Positions 1-11,655 of a stretch of 64,000 nt of DNA are shown here, piece by piece (the stretch's first letter is position 1; every line of letters begins with the position of its first letter). The DNA is from Aphrophora alni. Its lineage: Eukaryota > Arthropoda > Insecta > Hemiptera > Aphrophoridae. The stretch lies in assembly GCA_963513935.1 (NCBI GenBank), contig OY740765.1, positions 73,322,718 to 73,386,717 on the forward strand. The letters run 5' to 3'. Under the pieces are notes generated by a model. That model was not told the DNA's origin. It saw only the letters and a list, made by a program, of their open reading frames with translations, and searched no databases. The translations under genes were made by a program, and so were the position numbers.

Positions 1-1454
1 TATAGGCCTAAGCCTATTTATTTCTGGATTCATTTAGGCCTATCTTACCCACAACATGATCTGAAAAGTGAGATTTATTATGATTATTAGACAATACACA
101 GAGGCCTAGTGTATTATTTTCATTCATTTTGATATACATTTAGACCTTATTACATTATATTATTGATATATTTGGTATTATATTATCATTTACATGTTGT
201 ATGTGAAAAATGACCTAACCTAGTCGTACCACTTTTTATATATAAACATAGCTATACCCTTATAAAAATTGTATAAATTGATTTAGACTTACCAACATTT
301 ATTCACAACTATATGGCAAAACTTTTGTATATATTGAAAAAATTCTAAAAATTTTTTTTATTTGGTTTATATACCTATTTCTGTGGAATTTTGCCTCGGT
401 TACAGGGTAAATTTGTTGATTCTGTGCGTAATAACTCTAAAATGTTTCCATATAAATTTTTTTGCATTACACACATAAAATCTATGTATATTTGTGAGAA
501 CATAGGTAATAAAAACTTTTGTTTAGAATAAAAATTATATTTTTGGTTACTGTTTGAATATAGTTAGTCAATATTCACATTTTACGTAAAAATGTACCAC
601 GCCTAATGAAAATTTTCAAAATTGATTTTTCTTTTTAGCAACTTTTATCCACAAATATATTAAAAATCTGTAGTAATATTTAAAAAAAAATCATAAAAAA
701 TGTTTATTATGGTTTATGTACCGATTTCTGTGGAATTTTACCTCGGTTACAGGGTAAATTTGTTGATTCCGTGCGTGATAACTCTAAAATGTTTCCATAT
801 AAATTTTTTAGCATTACACACACAAAATCTATGTATATTTGTGAGAACATAGGTAATAAAAACTTTTGTTTAGAATAAAAATTATATTTTTGGTTACCGT
901 TTGAATATAGTTAGTCAATATTCACATTTTACGTAAAAATGTACCACACCTAATGAAAATTTTCAAAATTGATTTTTCTTTTTAGCAATTTTTATCCACA
1001 AATATATTACAAATCTGTATCAATATTAAAAAAAAAAATCATAAAAAATTTTTAATATGGTTTATGTAGCGAATTCTGTAAAATTTTACTCTCCGTTACT
1101 CTCGATTTTTTGGTATTTGACCAAAAAACTCCAAATGTGATACATGTAACATTTTTTTGCACTACACAACTAAATTCTATGCACCTTTCTGGACATAATG
1201 ATATATAGAAGTTCTGTATAAAATATATTTTACTATTTTTAATGTTTTTTGGAAAAAATAAAGAGAAAATTCAGTTTTTTCGTAAAATATTTTTTAAATG
1301 TAACAATTTTTTTTTTATTACATAGATGAATTCTATGCATCTTCCTGAGAAAAATGATGTCTTATAAGTTAGGTTCTGTATACAAATAATATATTTTATT
1401 AATTTTTAAACAAAAGAAGAATTTTCAAGAAAATTAACATTGCCGGTTGGAGGG
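1..1454. mobile_element. E-family TTAA element, copy 1 (left part outside window)
   Basis: Right end of a noncoding AT-rich element that ends TGCCGGTTGGAGGG (1441-1454) followed by TTAA (1455-1458). The same terminal sequence and internal motifs recur at 1772-3818, 4988-7111, 45935-50142 and 52751-54492. A block of roughly 350 bp is present twice inside this copy (about 340-690 and 700-1050, both with the GTGGAATTTT and CGGTTACAGGG motifs). No coding sequence seen. TTAA flanks and short CCCTCC termini suggest piggyBac-type mobilisation; this is inference. Confidence 0.7.
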
Positions 1455-1458
1455 TTAA

Positions 1459-1767
1459 CAACTCACTCACTCAAGCCGGAAACAATGAATGAAATATACA
1501 TAAATAAAATATATAACAAAACAGTATGTTACAATACTTTAAGTCGGCCGATTAGCATGGGACAAACACACAATTGTTTGTATTATGATAACTAACAATA
1601 CAGTATCAAGTATTTTCTTAAATAATGATTATTTATTACATTTCCGCTCTTAAGTGGAGTATTCGGTGAGGCGTGACTAATGGGATTTACTGGCCGGGCC
1701 ACCCCAGCTATTCATCGCCCTAACCCTCCAGCCAGGTACCCTGCCTCAACTTACCTTGAGACGGGCT
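1459..1767. other. Spacer between two E elements, with a GC-richer patch
   Basis: 309 bp between the TTAA of copy 1 and that of copy 2. The second half (about 1650-1765) is clearly richer in G+C than its surroundings and includes CCGGGCCACCCCAGC and ACGGGC. No open frame, RNA gene or repeat unit could be recognised. It may be a remnant of another element. Confidence 0.3.
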
Positions 1768-1771
1768 TTAA

Positions 1772-3818
1772 CCCTCCAAGTGTTAAAGACCCAAAACCGT
1801 ACCCATTCTCCCGGACAAGTTGGCTATAAAACACATATTTTGCAATTCAACATTTCGCCCACTTAGAATCGTCCTATCGCAATAAAAAAAATACTGTTGG
1901 AAAGCTAATATTCCGTAGATACATAATCATGCAAAAAAAATACCACAAAACGTTATAAATAATATTCCAAAAATTGGTGAAGTTCGCGTATTTTTGTTGC
2001 GTAAAATTGTAATTTTCAACTCTGCGTCTTTTCGTAAAACACGAAGCCATTTTCCCGATATCATTACAACTCTATTTTTCTGTCATTAAAGTCAACTAAA
2101 ACACTGTTCTATAGATCACATGTTTCTCTTTCTAACCATAGATTACAAATTATTCTGCGTCTAACAGATCCAGAGATATTCCTAGTTGAGCAGAGAACAA
2201 ACCTGACAACATGAAATTCAGTTTGCTTTCAGTACATTTTAGGAATACACGTATTCGTTTTTCTACGGTTTTAAAATTATTTTTCTTTACACTAAGTTGT
2301 ATTGGAAATTCCATTCTATAAGTTGGTAATACTTGATATTTACTTAGAACTCTTGAAGCCTTTGTTTTCATCTCGGAACATAGGCAAATGTGCAACGTAA
2401 AAACTCTAATTGTAACGTAGCGCAAATTGTTTTGGGGTTAGATATTTGTTATTTTGAAGGTTTGTGTATACAAATTGTATATAAATTGTGTATACAAGTT
2501 ACAATATATGTGTTTTTATATCTAAAGTTTATGTTTTTGAGTGATAGTTTAGTTTTTGAACGGTTCATATTTGGGATAACCTAGGCCAATATTGTAAGTG
2601 TAGCCTATATGCATATTTTCTTATATTTAGTGTTTTATATGATTATAAAAGTGAATATGTGTGTTATTCTTTGTAAAGTATATATTTTCTTAGTAAAATA
2701 TATTGATTTTGTCTTTGGCCTATCTTCAGATTGTTACTAGTGATGCTAAATTGTGGAGGTTACAAACCTAACTTCAACTGTCAGAGTATCACTTTTTAGT
2801 CAAAATCGTTGTTTTTATTTAGAAAATGTAACATATTATTATTTTTTCCCCTAAATATATTCACAAATATATTAGAAATCTCAAATTATGGTTGAAAAAA
2901 TTGCAAAAAATGTATTAGTATGTTTTTGATTACCATTTCTGTGAAATTTTACTCTCGTTTTTTTGGTATTTGACCAAAAAACTCCAAATGTGGTACATGT
3001 AACATTTTTTTGCACTACACAACTAAATTCTATGCACCTTTCTGGACATAATGATATATAGAAGTTTTGTATAAAATATATTTTACTATTTTTTATGTTT
3101 TTTGGAAAAAATAAAGAGAAAATTCAGTTTTTTCGTAAAATATTTTATTTTATTTTTAAAATATAACGATTTTATTATTTTTTTCCCTAAATATATTCAC
3201 AAATATATTAGAAATCTCAAAAAATGGTTGAAAAAATTGCAAAAAATGTATTAGTATGTTTTTGATTACCATTTCTGTGAAATTTTACCCTCCGTTACTC
3301 TCGATTTTTTGGTATTTGACCAAAAAACTCCAAATGTGGTACATGTAACATTTTTTTGTACTACACAACTAAATTCTATGCACCTTTCTGGACATAATGA
3401 TATATAGAAGTTCTGTATAAAATATATTTTACTATTTTTTATGTTTTTTGGAAAAAATAAAGAGAAAATTCAGTTTTTTCGTAAAATATTTTTTTTTATT
3501 TTAAAAATATAACGATTTTATTATTTTTTTTTCCTAAATATATTCACAAATAGTACACAAAACTTTTGTATATCTTAGAAAAAGGTGGTAAGCTTTTGAT
3601 TTTGGATGAATCAGGTTTTTCTTGAAAAATGATAACGTCGTTTTTGACATGTAACATACTTACTCCAAAACCGTTACAAAAAAAAAAAATTTACATATAT
3701 GAATTCTATGCATCTTTCTGAGAAAAATGATGTCTTATAAGTTAGGTTTTGTGTAAAATTAATATTTTTTATTAATTTTTTAAGAAAATAAAACCTTTAA
3801 CATTGAACAGTTGTAGGG
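1772..3818. mobile_element. E-family TTAA element, copy 2 (complete, noncoding)
   Basis: 2047 bp between TTAA at 1768-1771 and TTAA at 3819-3822. The left end is CCCTCCAAGTGTTAAAG and the right end is CAGTTGTAGGG, an imperfect inverted terminus of the family. The subterminal sequence (ATTTTGCAATTCAACATT; TAATCATGCAAAAAAAATACC) matches the other copies. A ~350-bp segment is tandemly duplicated (about 2830-3170 and 3175-3530). Short open frames at 2150-2425 (-) and 2390-2584 (+) look fortuitous. Confidence 0.75.
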
Positions 3819-3838
3819 TTAACCATAATTTCTTTTTT

Positions 3839-4085
3839 TCCCACTGTCTTGGAATTTTTCTTCTTCTCATAATCTTGAATAGGGGCAACAATATTTCCAC
3901 TGTTTTTCCAGAATTATTATTCCAGGCATATTTAACCAGGCAAGTCAAGCTATCGATTCCTGATGCTTTATGATACCTGATTTCACTTATTGCAAAACTT
4001 TGAACACTACACTTACTTCGATTTGATATCCCGCTTCCTCTACTAACTTCATATCAACTTCCCTCTCTTGGGTGATTTTCCTCAA
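3839..4085 (-). pseudogene. Non-LTR reverse transcriptase fragment
   Basis: Reading the - strand from about 4027 gives an open stretch of 60-odd codons containing EIRYHKASGIDSL and LFKIMRRRKIPRQWEK. This is the arrangement around the start of a non-LTR reverse transcriptase domain (a KxSGxDxL motif, then IPxxW about 40 residues on). It is not covered by any ATG-initiated open frame of useful size. Only this scrap remains; catalytic YxDD is absent. RTE- or CR1-like is a guess from memory. Confidence 0.5.
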
Positions 4086-4189
4086 AATGCTTTCAAATTA
4101 TTCCTTCCATCCAAAGCTGGTCATACGGGTTATTATGAAATAAAATTAAGTTTATCTTATAAATGTATATACATAAAAAGTAAATAAAT

Positions 4190-4903
4190 ACCTGAAATAC
4201 GAGTATTTGTAGTAGTTGTTGGATGAGTCATTGTTGGTAGCCAAGGTCGGTTTTCGTCTTACATCTTCACCGCAGGAACTGCCAATTTCAGCATCGCAAC
4301 AAAGATGAAACCTAGTTCGAACCCCAACCTATAAAAGAAATTGTTCTACAACGTAGTACATGTAATTTTACAAGGCATTGCAGGATATAGTGTGTATCTA
4401 TTCAGGAAATTGGTGTTGTATACACTATTGTGCTGTTACAACTAACAAGATAGCCCTAAAGTTACAAATGTCTATATAATACTTTATATAAGGTAGTGTA
4501 CAGTTCTATATAATAAATTTTGTTACCTGAATCACTTGTAATATCCATTTGGGAAGTATTATCATTGTTGTCAGAACTTTCAGATATAATCCGATGTATT
4601 TCATTCAATTGTTCAATGTCCCGCCATTATCCAGTGTTGGTGACTACTTAGCCTGAGTGATTACGCATGCAATAGCAAGTTATGTGACAAGTTACTACAG
4701 CGCTCCTACTAGTGTTAGACAAAATAAAACACCAAAGGCTAACTCTAAAACCATTCTAAATAATTATATATTCAAATCATGTTGAAAATATGTTTATGGA
4801 ACTTTTATTAACAAATTAAAATTTAAGTCATACTGAGCAAGACATTGACAATATTTCAATGGCTGGTGCGATTGTTCTAGGTACGACATTGGCAGTCAAA
4901 GTG
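4190..4903 (-). mobile_element. piggyBac-like element remnant (5' end)
   Basis: The right edge is GGCAGTCAAAGTG followed by TTAA (4904-4907), the form of a piggyBac-type end. Read on the - strand, the interior has a short acidic coding stretch (IISESSDNNDNTSQMD, ending ITSDSG before a GT donor-like site near 4526). A second open stretch with an AG in front begins near 4330 (CCDAEIGSSCGEDV). Acidic Ser/Asp-rich sequence is usual for the N terminus of piggyBac transposases. The other end is not found, so the element is truncated near the RT fragment. Confidence 0.4.
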
Positions 4904-4987
4904 TTAAAGACTGGTAGAGCTATTATACTTGTTGCCATAGTTATAAAAGATCCGCTAACCTGAACTCTGTTAGTTTTGTCTTGTTAA

Positions 4988-7111
4988 CCCTACAAGTGTT
5001 AAGTCGCTCGGTTTTAGCAATTATGTGACAAGAAATCACGGTTTTTTGCATTTCAACATTTCGCCCATTGAGAATCGTCCTACTGCAATAAAAAAAATAG
5101 TGTTGAAAAGCTAATGTTCCGTAGATGCATAATCATGCAAAAAAAAAAAAAAAAAAAAAAATATTAAAAAAAAAAATAACCACAAAACTTTATAAATAAT
5201 ATTTAAAAAATTGCTAAAGTTTGCATATTTTTATGCGTAAAATCAAAGATTTGAACTGTGTGGTTGTAAGCAGAAATGACGCCATTCTTTCTCAGATGTT
5301 CACAAATCTATTTTTTTGTCAAACAGATCGACCATAACACTGTTCTGTAGATCACATCTTTCTTTTTCGATCTGTTCTTTCCAAATCTTTCTATCTGTTA
5401 TAGTTTTTATTATATAAAAATTAAACAAATTCAAGAGTTTTAACTCATTTTTACATCCTAAAAATTACATTTTTTTCAATTCAATTTTTGTCCTAGTAGA
5501 TATTATTTTATCGAAATAAATTATATATCACTGTAAAAATAATGTTTCAATCTTTCATATTCACGTATACTAAATTCCTTCTCACTAAAACTAAAAATTG
5601 AACAATTCACTAAAGTTGTCGACTATTCCGCTATATCGCCTGAGGACGCGATAGCATTTATATAGAAAAAAATGAATATTCTGTGTTCATATGATTTTAC
5701 GAAATGGTAATACTTGTCCAAATGCTACAAGTTGACAATATTATATAGTATTTTTCTTTCTCTTGCGAACTACAAATTCGAAATTATAGTAAGTTATATA
5801 GATCACATGATATTTCTATTTTAAGAAGTAGTAACCAAACCAAACCAGACTCATTTTTCTTTCGGTGCCGTTTACTAAATAGGATATATCGATTACTTTA
5901 TATATTTTGTAACCGATCTTTACATTATTTGGAAGATGAGATTTAGATCTTTCTGTTGGTACCACTTATTATGTCTTAGAGCTATTTTAGGTTATACCGT
6001 TAGAGCTTGCAAGTTACTGTTTTACTCAGGATTGTTTGTGTACTAAAATGACATTGTGATAAGCGTAGTGCATGGATTGGGATTATTTTCTTATTTTGTT
6101 AGGTATGTTTATTTATTTATTATAATTTGTATATACAAATTATAATATCTGTATTATTGTTTGTAGAATTTATTGTTTTGAGTGAATGTTATTGTCAGAC
6201 TTATCTAATACTGTGGCTGTCTAGAGATATGTTATGTTATATCTGATCTAACCATTTTAGCAAATTTCCATGTGTTTACATATAAAAATAATTTTGTCTA
6301 ATGAAAATTTTATAAATTGATTATGTTTTTACCAAAATGTATGCAAAATGTATATAAATTTATATAGGCCTATCTATAAATTCTTTGAAAAAATGGTGAT
6401 AGATGTAAATAAACCATTTGGTATTTTGCCTTTGGTTTTTGTAAGAATTTTTGATTTCTTAGATACTAACTAATGAAAATTTTATAAATTGATTTTTCTT
6501 TTTAGCAACTTTTATCCACAAATATATTACAAATCTCTAGTAATACTTGAAAAAATTCAAAAAAAATTGTATGGTGTACATTACCTTTTCTGTGGAATTT
6601 TTGCCTCGGCTACCGGACGAATTTTTGATTCCTGACCTAATAACTCAAAATATTTTAGATCTAAATTTTTTTCACTACACAACTAAATTCTATGCACCTT
6701 TCTGAAGGAAATGATAATTTGTAGTCGTGTTTTGGATAATATTACTATTTTTGGTGATTTTTTCAAATTAAGCAAAACATTTCCCATTTTTTCGTAAAAC
6801 TATTTTTTTGAAAATGTAACAAATTTATTATTATTACAAATATTATACAAAACTTTTGTATATCTTGAAAAAAGGTGGTAAGCTATTGATTTTGGATGAT
6901 ACAGGTTTTTATGAAAAATGTTAACTTCATTTTTTGACACCTAACATACTTACTCCAAAACCGTTTCATATATTTTATTTATTTTTACATAGATAAATTC
7001 TACACATTTTTCTGAGAAAAATGATATCTTATAAGTTAGGTTTTGTATACAAATAATATATTTTATTAATTTTTAAACAAACGAAGAACCTTAACATGAA
7101 TAGTTCTAGGG
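4988..7111. mobile_element. E-family TTAA element, copy 3 (complete, noncoding)
   Basis: 2124 bp between TTAA at 4984-4987 and TTAA at 7112-7115. Left end CCCTACAAGTGTTAAG, right end AGTTCTAGGG. Subterminal blocks (GCATTTCAACATTTCGCCC; CGTAGATGCATAATCATGC) match copies 2 and 52751-54492. It is more diverged than the others and contains a poly-A-rich tract near 5140. No protein is encoded. Confidence 0.72.
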
Positions 7112-7115
7112 TTAA

Positions 7116-7782
7116 AAGTCAGGGTCTACCTCCCCTCCCCTTCACTCTCTCTTTCCTTCCTTGTCTTTTTGGATGTTTTTATGTAGAATCCTATTTTAAT
7201 GTTTGTTTATTGGATATTCTTTGCCTTTGTTGAACACACTGTAGTTTCTACAGTGATCTAATTTGCCTCTGTTTCCCAAAGCTGAAATTTGCCTCTGTTA
7301 AATTTGCAAAACTATGCTCCATTAAACTTCTTGAAAATTTTACAAAAATCTAATTCTAAATATTAAATATAGATATTTTAAAATATTTAACTTAACAAAA
7401 GGATTTAAATTGGGAAAAATATATTTTGCTTAATTTTGTTTACATTAAAAATTAGCAGTGTGTAGAGAGAGATATGAAAATATAATGTACTTGAAATGTA
7501 GAACTTGTCTAGAAAAGTAGTAGCAGGTGTTCTTATATACCAAATTTGGACATACAAGTTTTAAATCGATCATTTTCAAGGTTCGGTCACCACAATATGT
7601 TTTGAAATTCCATCATACTCATGGCCTCAGGAATGTTCTAAAAATAAAACATCTTTCGGCAAAACAAAAATGAAGTATGCCTGATCCAATTTATATAAAG
7701 ATATGGTTAGGCTAAGTACAGTATAAATAATGCTAATTTTTCTTATTTGTTCGTAATAATAATTTTATATTTATATTTTTAG
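7116..7782 (+). other. Intron sequence upstream of exon a
   Basis: AT-rich, no repeat or coding feature recognised. The last bases (TTATATTTTTAG) form the acceptor of exon a. Confidence 0.4.
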
Positions 7783-8280
7783 CTAATTCTCCTCGACCAT
7801 CACAGTGTCATCCTCAAGGTTTACATCTAGTTAAAGGACTGCAAGTGTCCCCAGCAACAACATATGAACAAATATCATTTTCTCCATGTGCTACTAGACA
7901 CACACCTGCACCATCACCATCAGCTCCTACTCGCCTTCTTCCACCGCAAACTCCAGTTACCTCTGTTTCTCAGTTCTGTGATAACATTAGAAAGCCAGCG
8001 GCTCCATTGCGTGTTTTTAATAAAGTAGAAGAAACAAATTCTATAGTACAAGAACTATCAAATTTAATAAAAGATGTACAAGTGCCCCCTGAAACTGCAA
8101 TAGTGCATAACAGTATTGTAGCAAACAATAATGTGAATAACAATGTTAATAGTGATAAAAAATATTGTACGTCAATAAAAGATAATGAAAGTGTTAATGT
8201 GAATGCGATGGCTAAACCAGAATCACCATCTACCTTATCAGGGTTTCCTAGATACCAGTCGGATACACCTCACTTACCAG
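7783..8280 (+). CDS. Nipped-B: Nipped-B/NIPBL homologue, internal exon a (N-terminal region)
   Basis: Open exon between a T-rich AG acceptor (7781-7782) and a CAG|GTACGC donor at 8281. It enters in phase with 2 bases of a codon and leaves 1 base over. It encodes about 166 residues: a Ser/Pro/Thr-rich stretch (ATRHTPAPSPSAPTRLLPP), then a more helical piece (VQELSNLIKDVQVPPETA), then an Asn-rich low-complexity run. This fits the disordered N-terminal region of the cohesin loader Scc2/NIPBL, which with Mau2/Scc4 loads cohesin onto chromatin in the nucleus. The exon alone would not identify the gene. The identification comes from its phase-perfect join to the exons downstream. Upstream coding exons are not seen between 1 and 7782. 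Confidence 0.75.
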
Positions 8281-9152
8281 GTACGCCTATATTAAGTTAT
8301 ATCTTAAAATTTTTAAAAAAGTCGATAAATATTTCACAAACTTTCTCTTAAGGACATATGAAAAGAAAACACACTGAAAATATGCTTTAATGAAGCCATT
8401 ACTAAAGGGGTGGAAAACTTTATTGTTAACACTAATTTATTAATGTTAGTTTTATACCATTACAACATTGATAATGAGAATAGATAAACAAATTTGCCAA
8501 ATTCATTTAGTACCTACAAACATTACTTGAAAACAGAAAATAGTATTTTCCCCGTAAATTTACTTTTTCCCTCTAAACATTGAAAATAAAAAATGACAAA
8601 TTCACATAAAAATAATTTATGTAAAGTCTAGGGCCTATGGAATTATTGTGACTGAAGTAATTGCAGATGCCGAGCTACTAAATATTACACAATAGAGTGA
8701 GTATCAATTATTATCGATCAGACCAATTATCCATGTGTTATACAACTTTTGGCAATAGTTTTACTTTACCTTGAAATTGGAATATTTATGATGGGAGGAT
8801 GTTTGTTATATATGAAATAATTTTTAATGTTGAAGTTTCATGGTTGAAAATTAGTTTCTTTTAAAATAGGCTTTAAAAGTAACAATTATAGAAGTAAATT
8901 GAAACATCCGAATTCATATTACAGTATGTTTATAACCTATGTATACATAAATATGGTACTTAAAAAAAAAAATTATAGTAAAAATAAATTCTGTTAATAA
9001 AGTACTATTTTTCCTTTTCTATATAAGGTATTCACTTTGTAAATTTTTACTTTCTTGAATCATAGTTTTGTCATATTATCATTTTCCTGCAACAAAAATT
9101 AGCAACTAACCTACCTGAATTTTGTTATACAACTTCTTTTTGTTGTTTTAGC
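8281..9152 (+). other. Intron a-b, unannotated part
   Basis: AT-rich intron sequence. I see no coding stretch, repeat or RNA gene. Confidence 0.4.
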
Positions 9153-9720
9153 CCTCTAACACCGCCTACTATAAAATCTGGCCTTTTTTCTCCTTTTTTA
9201 ATATATAATTTTTAAATTCATAAAGAGTAGTAATATTATGCAAAACACAACTTGTTAAATTTAATTTTTCCTAATTTTGTAATATAGTTGTGAATAAATG
9301 TTTGTAAAAACAAAAATCAATTTATAATTTTTATGTAAAAGGTGGAAAATAGCAAAAAAGTTAGGTACATTTTGAAAAATTCATAAAAAATAGTAATATT
9401 TTACAAAACAACTTATATCATTTTTCTCAGAAAGGAGTATAGAATTTATCTGTGTAATGAAAAACATTTAGATGTAATGGTTTTGAAGTAATTATGTTAG
9501 GAATAAAAAAATGTGCAAAAACTAAGTGAAAATGTCTTCTGTAGTGAAAATTACCATTTATAGGCTTACCATACTGATATACAAAAGTTTTGTAATATAG
9601 TTGTGAATAAATGTTGGTAAAAATAAAAATCTATTTATAAAATTTTCATTAGAAAAAGTAAATTTTTAAGTAAAAAGTGGAAAATAGCTAAAAAGTTATT
9701 TATAATATAGTGTTTATTTA
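9153..9720. mobile_element. Degraded E-family fragment, reversed
   Basis: Starts with a decayed terminus (TTAGCCCTCTAACACCGCC at about 9150) and continues with reversed E-family blocks, for example ATTTTTCTCAGAAAGG near 9421 and TTTTGTAATATAGTTGTGAA near 9590. No matching far end or target duplication can be made out. Confidence 0.5.
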
Positions 9721-10062
9721 TAATATAAAAAAGTGTGTTTATAAGTCTATGTATGTTCTTTACAGCCGGAGCATGTTCCTTGTTTAGAAATTTTGCATTT
9801 CATTACGATAGACTGGTGACTATCCGGCTTGTGCTATGATGTAAAATATAATATTAATTTGGATCAACAAATTTAGTCTATAAAACATTTAATATACGAT
9901 ATTTTTCAATCGTAAAGCCTTTTGAAATATATGCCTATGATACCCACAGTACAGTTTTAGTTTTGTGGATAGTTTTTATATTCCTAGTAATTATAGGTAC
10001 TTGTCACTGGAATTGCTTTATTGACAAAGCATTGTGGGTGATGTGAGTAACTTTTTTACATA

Positions 10063-10666
10063 CAGAAGAGTCCCGCAAACTCAGCGTAATGTGGACCGGA
10101 AGTGTGCCGAGTTTGTGAAATGTCGGGTTATCGGGTATAAGGGCAAAAAATAAATTGTAATTAAAAAAAACACCAAAGCGGCGAGTCAAAAGACTTTGTC
10201 GATAGCGGTATCCCATTGTCGGCGGCGTAAAAACACTGTGGCATTGGCACCCGTCGGTATAGCAGACATACACCTGCAAAAACGTTTGATGGGCCGCTTT
10301 TTTTTCCACGAATCAATTTAGTATACATTATGGAAAATATAACATTTCTTTTCAGTTTTCTTTGACTGGTTATGATCTACGCACAGTATATACAGTAAAT
10401 AAAAATGAGCGTGTGTTGTTTCGTTTGAGACGTGGTTAAATGTGTTAAATAGACTTGATAGAGGGGAATCTGTAAAAAAGCTTTGTGACGAGTTTAACGT
10501 GGGAAAAGTACTATCAACGATTCGAGTGATCGAAGTTAATGCCCGCTTTGGGATCTGCCGAACTTTTATGAACATCACTGTTTTTAGCAATATATTTTCC
10601 CCGACGGGGTCGCCGAGTAATCCGGACTGCCGGGTTATCGAGTGCCGAGTTTGCGAGACTCTACTG
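10063..10666 (+). mobile_element. Tigger/pogo-type derivative T1 (604 bp)
   Basis: Flanked by TA (10061-10062 and 10667-10668), with terminal inverted repeats: left CAGAAGAGTCCCGCAAACTC, right (as read on +) GAGTTTGCGAGACTCTACTG with small differences. On + strand it keeps a short coding remnant, LDRGESVKKLCDEFNVGK near 10450-10506, which is the N-terminal helix-turn-helix of CENP-B-like Tigger transposases. The catalytic DDE part is missing, so it is non-autonomous. Contains one copy of the ~75-bp unit that is repeated in T2 and T3. Confidence 0.78.
10442..10506 (+). pseudogene. Tigger transposase N-terminal HTH remnant
   Basis: An open stretch with LDRGESVKKLCDEFNVGK, the first DNA-binding helix-turn-helix of pogo/Tigger transposases; coding similarity stops a few codons later. 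The same remnant occurs degraded in T2 and T3 (preceded there by a MSELRK-type start near 24398 and 28868). The frame continues open to 10732, but that part is element end and flank. Confidence 0.55.
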
Positions 10667-10838
10667 TATTTGTACAAGAAAATTACGACTATTATTTTAC
10701 AGTACTCAGTTAGCAGAAGATATCTAACTTGATCGGTTCTTTATGCTCCGTTAAATTTTATTGGTGTGTGCTTATTTTAACTAATGATCAGTTGTGTAAT
10801 TTTATAACTGTTCGTTAAATATGAGTGACAAATTCAAG

Positions 10839-10872
<34 letters not shown>

Positions 10873-11518
10873 CCCAATATATGTAATCTTTGTTTAGATT
10901 CTTTAAGTAGATATTAATATTTTGTAAATATTTTATTTTACTTTGTCCTTTTATAATTGGGTAAAATTAATATGGATTCTTTTAACAAATTCTATTAAGA
11001 TAAATTTAAATATATTTTGAAACACTACTGATGTTTAGTTATCACAAATTTGGGTGGTGATTGCATTGGAAGTGATTTAGCCTCCAGGCTATCCACTTTA
11101 TTTGCTATCTAGCCATATAATCCTGAGTCTACTATATTTCCAAAACTGCTGCTCTTACAAAATAAATATGTAGAGCAATTTTTTATGGAATTTTGTAATT
11201 TAAAACTTTTATAATAATATATATGTTGTCATCAGATCAATAGAAAGTGAGATATTTATTAAAAAATTATTTTGTGACTTTTGACACCGAATAACTTTTG
11301 AAGCTCACACTGTATTGATGGAGACTTTATTGAAAACGATAAAATGAAGTTCTTTTACTTTTAGTTTTATATAAAAATGAGTTGAACTGTTTTTTTTAAT
11401 TTTTATTTTATTTATTTTTTTTTATTCAGTTGAACTTGGATTTATTGTTCCAACAAATATTAACCAATAAATACTTTTTTAAATTTATTTGTTCATAAAA
11501 CTTTAATTTGCCAACTAG
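10667..11518 (+). other. Intron a-b, right part, with (TA)n at 10841-10871
   Basis: AT-rich intron sequence with a TA dinucleotide run at about 10841-10871. No coding or structured feature recognised. Confidence 0.45.
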
Positions 11519-11655
11519 GGTCTTTACCTGCACAGACCAATACTGCTCCCAATCCTCAGGAGAATGTTGTGGAAGAATTTAATATGAAAAATGCACCTGT
11601 TGTTGAGCCTAACCTAAAAGGACCAGTGGTCAGATTAAATAGGCTAAGCTCTAAG
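11519..11655 (+). CDS. Nipped-B: Nipped-B/NIPBL homologue, internal exon b
   Basis: Starts after ACTAG (11517-11518) and ends at AAG|GTTAGT. It supplies the 2 bases needed to complete the codon left open at 8280, then 45 codons, ending on a codon boundary. The peptide is acidic and Pro/Asn-rich (for example NVVEEFNMKNAPVVEPNL) and ends in VVRLNRLSSK. No catalytic domain is visible; it reads as linker in the disordered N-terminal half of the loader. Too short for a separate homology call, but open frame, splice sites and phase all agree with exons on both sides. Confidence 0.72.

Noticed and set aside
10004..10677. Antisense frames of 101 and 119 codons in T1, and similar ones in T2 and T3
   Set aside because: They overlap terminal and tandem repeats of the Tigger derivatives. 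The repeated peptides are translations of the 75-bp unit, and the real coding remnant is on the + strand.
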